This document shows, piece by piece, positions 60,892 through 64,000 of a stretch of DNA of 64,000 nucleotides (positions within the stretch are counted from its first letter, which is position 1; every line of letters starts with the position of its first letter). The DNA lies in contig OX467086.1 in NCBI GenBank assembly GCA_950106755.1, positions 16,634,001 through 16,698,000 on the forward strand, written 5' to 3'. Position numbers and translations under genes: made by a program. This stretch comes from Climacium dendroides (taxonomy: Eukaryota > Streptophyta > Bryopsida > Hypnales > Climaciaceae). Below the pieces are notes generated by a model. That model saw nothing but the letters and a program-made list of their open reading frames with translations. It was not told the origin of the DNA and did not search any database.

Positions 60892-61887
60892 TACAGTGGG
60901 GTACAGCTCAATTACGAATTCTTGCATTCACAGTGAAAAAAAAGTTCACTGCTGCCCACTTTGACGCCCTCCTGAGGGCTGAAAAATTAATATTTTCTCA
61001 CGAATTTTTTTTTACAAGATCCTCTTTATGCTAATAACATATGTGCCAAATTTCAAGTCCAAAAAATTTATACAAAAAAAGATATTCAAACATGTACCAA
61101 CATGTGTTGTTCAAAAAAAAATTTCACTAATACCAACTTTGACACCCTCCCAAAAATTGAAAAAAAAAGTTTTGGCCTTGAAATTTTTGGTGTAAGATAA
61201 ACTTAGTGAAACTAAATAATGTGCAAAATTTCAAGTTCAAAAAAATTTCCCACAAAGAGTAGTTCAACTTCTACCAATTGATAGGTGTAGCCATGAGAAA
61301 CAATTTCACTATGGCCCAACTTTGACACCCTCCCAAGGGCAAAAAAATTGTTTATGTACCATGAAATTTTTGGCATGAGATAACCTCTATGTTGGTAATA
61401 TGTGTGTGAAATTTCAAGGCCAAAAGATTTACTTAAAAAAAGATATATTCAAAATCTACCAGCATGTGTTGTTATGGAAAAAAAATTCATAACTACACAT
61501 GTTGGTAGAAGTTGAACTACTCTTTGTGGGAAATTTTTTTGAACTTGAAATTTTGCACATTATTTAGTTTCACTAAGTTTATCTTACACCAAAAATTTCA
61601 AGGCCAAAACTTTTTTTTTCAATTTTTGGGAGGGTGTCAAAGTTGGTATTAGTGAAATTTTTTTTTGAACAACACATGTTGGTACATGTTTGAATATCTT
61701 TTTTTGTATAAATTTTTTGGACTTGAAATTTGGCACATATGTTATTAGCATAAAGAGGATCTTGTAAAAAAAAATTCGTGAGAAAATATTAATTTTTCAG
61801 CCCTCGGGAGGGCGTCAAAGTGGGCAGCAGTGAACTTTTTTTTCACTGTGAATGCAAGAATTCGTAATTGAGCTGTACCCCACTGTA
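60892..61887. mobile_element. Near-perfect foldback, 388-nt arms
   Basis: Left arm 60,890-61,277 and right arm 61,502-61,889 are inverted copies of equal length. I saw one mismatch (near 60,973) and no indel. The loop is 224 nt. The left arm holds two ~180-nt tandem units and the loop a third, each with a TTTGAC(G/A)CCCTCC block. If the ends are CAGTGGGG and CCCCACTG, TA lies on both sides, as for Tc1/mariner-type insertions. Non-coding. A transcript would form long double-stranded RNA. Confidence 0.9.
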
Positions 61888-62075
61888 CAGACTTGGCATT
61901 CAGGAGGAGGGGCTGTTGAAAGATAATGTAGGGGAAAGTTGTTCAGAAAATATTTAAAAAATATGATTCATGAAGGAGATGTTCGTGGAAGACTCCTATG
62001 TCAATTTTGCAGGAAGTGGTGACAAGGGCGTTCAGATTTGATTGGTAACATTAGTTTCTTGACAATTAGCATTGA

Positions 62076-62650
62076 AGATGGAGCTTGGGGGTGCATTTAG
62101 TTTTACTACAATAAACTACGTGCGAACAAGTGGTTTCTAATAAATTATAATTTTATCTTTAAATTTTGAGTATTGTTTACTAATGACTATAGGATTCTAC
62201 TCCCAAAATTTCAAATTCAAATAAAATATGGAATGATTTCTAGAAGAGGTTAAAAATGCACTAAAATGGCATGTTTTTTAACTCAAATATTTTTAGAGAA
62301 CACATTTAGATGAGCATTGCATCAATATTCAATTCAAAATGAGCTTCCAATAGAGAGTTATCTTTAGGAATTTTTTGTTGATTTTTAAACAATGTTTTCT
62401 TATATAATATAGGGATGTGAAAGTTATTTTTTAGTTCTACAGTGTATCTTTTTACTTCAAAATTTTTTAACTAATTATTATTAACAAATAGAAACATTAA
62501 TAATTCAAAACATAAACTTTCAAAGTTGAAAAATCTATTCATATTTTTTTGTTTAATTTTATTTAAAATTCAAAAAGTATATAGGGGGTTCAAAGTTTTG
62601 TTCGCACGCTAACATCAAAAAAAGGGGGAGTGCATCCCCAAGGGATGGAG
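62076..62650. mobile_element. hAT-like MITE with 8-bp target duplication (copy B)
   Basis: Flanks AGATGGAG (62,076-62,083) and GGATGGAG (62,643-62,650) match at seven of eight bases. The 559-bp element begins CTTGGGGGTGCA and ends TGCATCCCCAAG. Its interior matches copy A over about 430 bp (AAAATGGCATG, TTGCATCAATATTCAA, TTATATAATATAGGG, CATAAACTTT). Non-coding. Confidence 0.83.
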
Positions 62651-64000
62651 GCTATGTAATAGTAGTCAGTTACACTACAACAATGGTCATATTTTGCGAG
62701 TGAACCCCGAAGGGTCTCATCAAAGCCGTTGCTCGTTTGTATTTAGGTTTTGTACCTCCAGACAAGTCTTTGGTGCACATTTTTCAATTTCTTCAACACT
62801 AAACAACGTATTCGTTTTTTTCTTTTCTATATGGTGGTACACTGTGGCTGCTCAGGTCTTTGTTGTTCTTACGGCCACTACTACTCTATAATGGTAAAGG
62901 CCGGTGTACAAGTTGTTTGAACTATAGAATTAGACGCTGGAACAAAATAGATGCTATGAAGTGCAGTGAAGGTGTCAGAAAAGGATTCTGAAGTGGAACT
63001 GGAGTAGCTCGTAGTTGAAGACCATGTGATTCCAGCAACAACGTGAAATGAGTAATCATCTTGCCATTTGTGGCTTTTTCCCCCTCCATGTGTGGTGCAT
63101 TTTGTCATGAAGTGGTCATTGTAGTTGGTATATCCGTAAATGTTGTAGAGTTTGCTTGGCTATTTTAGTGGAACGCGGATACTTTGTGCACATGTAGTTC
63201 TCTCAATTCGACAATGCCCAAGATACTGCCTAATTGCACAACTGTACACTGTGTTGTCCATTTGTAGTCAAGAACTTTGCTGACTTTCTCTGCACTAGTT
63301 TTGCAATCCTGCCCAATAGACAAAATGTAGATATATACATCCAAAGAAATATGACAAGCCCTCCTTGATCTCATCCATCCTTTGATTTTTTTATCCATGT
63401 TCGTTCAGTTTCTTCTTTTTGTGAAGAACTAATCCTTTTCTTTGGCTGATTTCTTATTATTTGTAACTTTGTACCATCTACTACCGCTCATTCTCTTTCC
63501 TCAATGCCATTTGTTGTTCCATGTCATGACACCCTTCTTGATGTCCCAACAACAAATGAGTTTTTTCAACAATGCTACCAATAGTGTCCCTTTCACTTAC
63601 TTACTATTTCTTCTACTTCTATCAATCCATCAGTAGTTGCAGCTTTGGATAGAACAAGACTCCAACATTGATGATGATATTGACGTTATAGCCTTTTCCC
63701 AATATGCTCGATAGCTCCACAGCACGTATTGAGATCGTTACTCACACTACTCTACATTCATAGGGCTTGTAGAATTGTCATGGTATTCTAAATGGAGACT
63801 TAGAACACTAAGACAAGCCTAGGTTGACCACCTAGTTTTCTAGGTTCTTCTTGGACTAATATGATGAGCATAGATGGGTTAAGATGTTCTACCTCTCCAA
63901 ACCTTCTGTTATCTCATTAGCTAAGCTTCTTTGACCCCCAATCCAACGGCAAGACATTAAGTACTGACTGTCCATCCCTCTTGTCGTGAGAGTTGTTTGT
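62651..64000. other. Right end of window, no gene recognised
   Basis: Moderately AT-rich with short frames on both strands (for example minus 63,108-62,881, serine- and threonine-rich). None resembles a known family. Confidence 0.4.

Overview
The window is nuclear DNA of a plant, most likely an early-diverging land plant (bryophyte grade) or a close streptophyte relative. Three things point there. A SERK-type receptor kinase gene has GT-AG introns between single leucine-rich repeats. A PsbO gene carries a chloroplast and thylakoid targeting region. Plant-type Copia and Ty3 retrotransposons and TTTAGGG telomere-like tracts are present. I cannot fix the lineage from sequence alone. The DNA is AT-rich with GC-rich gene exons, and no tRNA, rRNA or CRISPR array was recognised.

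Layout. 1-11.3 kb: decayed Ty3 pol pieces on the minus strand flank a decayed Copia element (2,194-7,294). 11.3-16.5 kb: AT-rich DNA with inverted- and tandem-repeat elements. 17.4-22.3 kb: a SERK-like receptor kinase on the minus strand. Twelve exons join without a break into 619 residues. At 23.69 kb a possible very short secreted-peptide gene runs divergently. 24-44 kb: almost gene-free and filled with non-autonomous DNA elements. 44-51 kb: a more GC-rich gene-like stretch with three telomere-like tracts, broken exon-like pieces and a well-supported set of 3' exons of a plant gene I cannot name, including a 13-nt microexon. 53.2-54.6 kb: psbO, two exons, minus strand. 55-64 kb: AT-rich DNA with a CACTA-type miniature element, two hAT-like elements and a near-perfect 388-nt-arm foldback.

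The most interesting signal is a dispersed element family, seen at least six times between 12.4 and 33.9 kb with a probable copy near 40.3 kb. Its copies begin TTAA-CCC(C/T)T and end with the inverse, and share no flanking bases beyond TTAA. That is the arrangement of piggyBac-type transposons, which to my knowledge are rarely reported in plants. No transposase is encoded here, so these copies would be non-autonomous.

The genes do not form a pathway. SERK proteins act at the plasma membrane as co-receptors, and PsbO acts in the thylakoid lumen in photosystem II.
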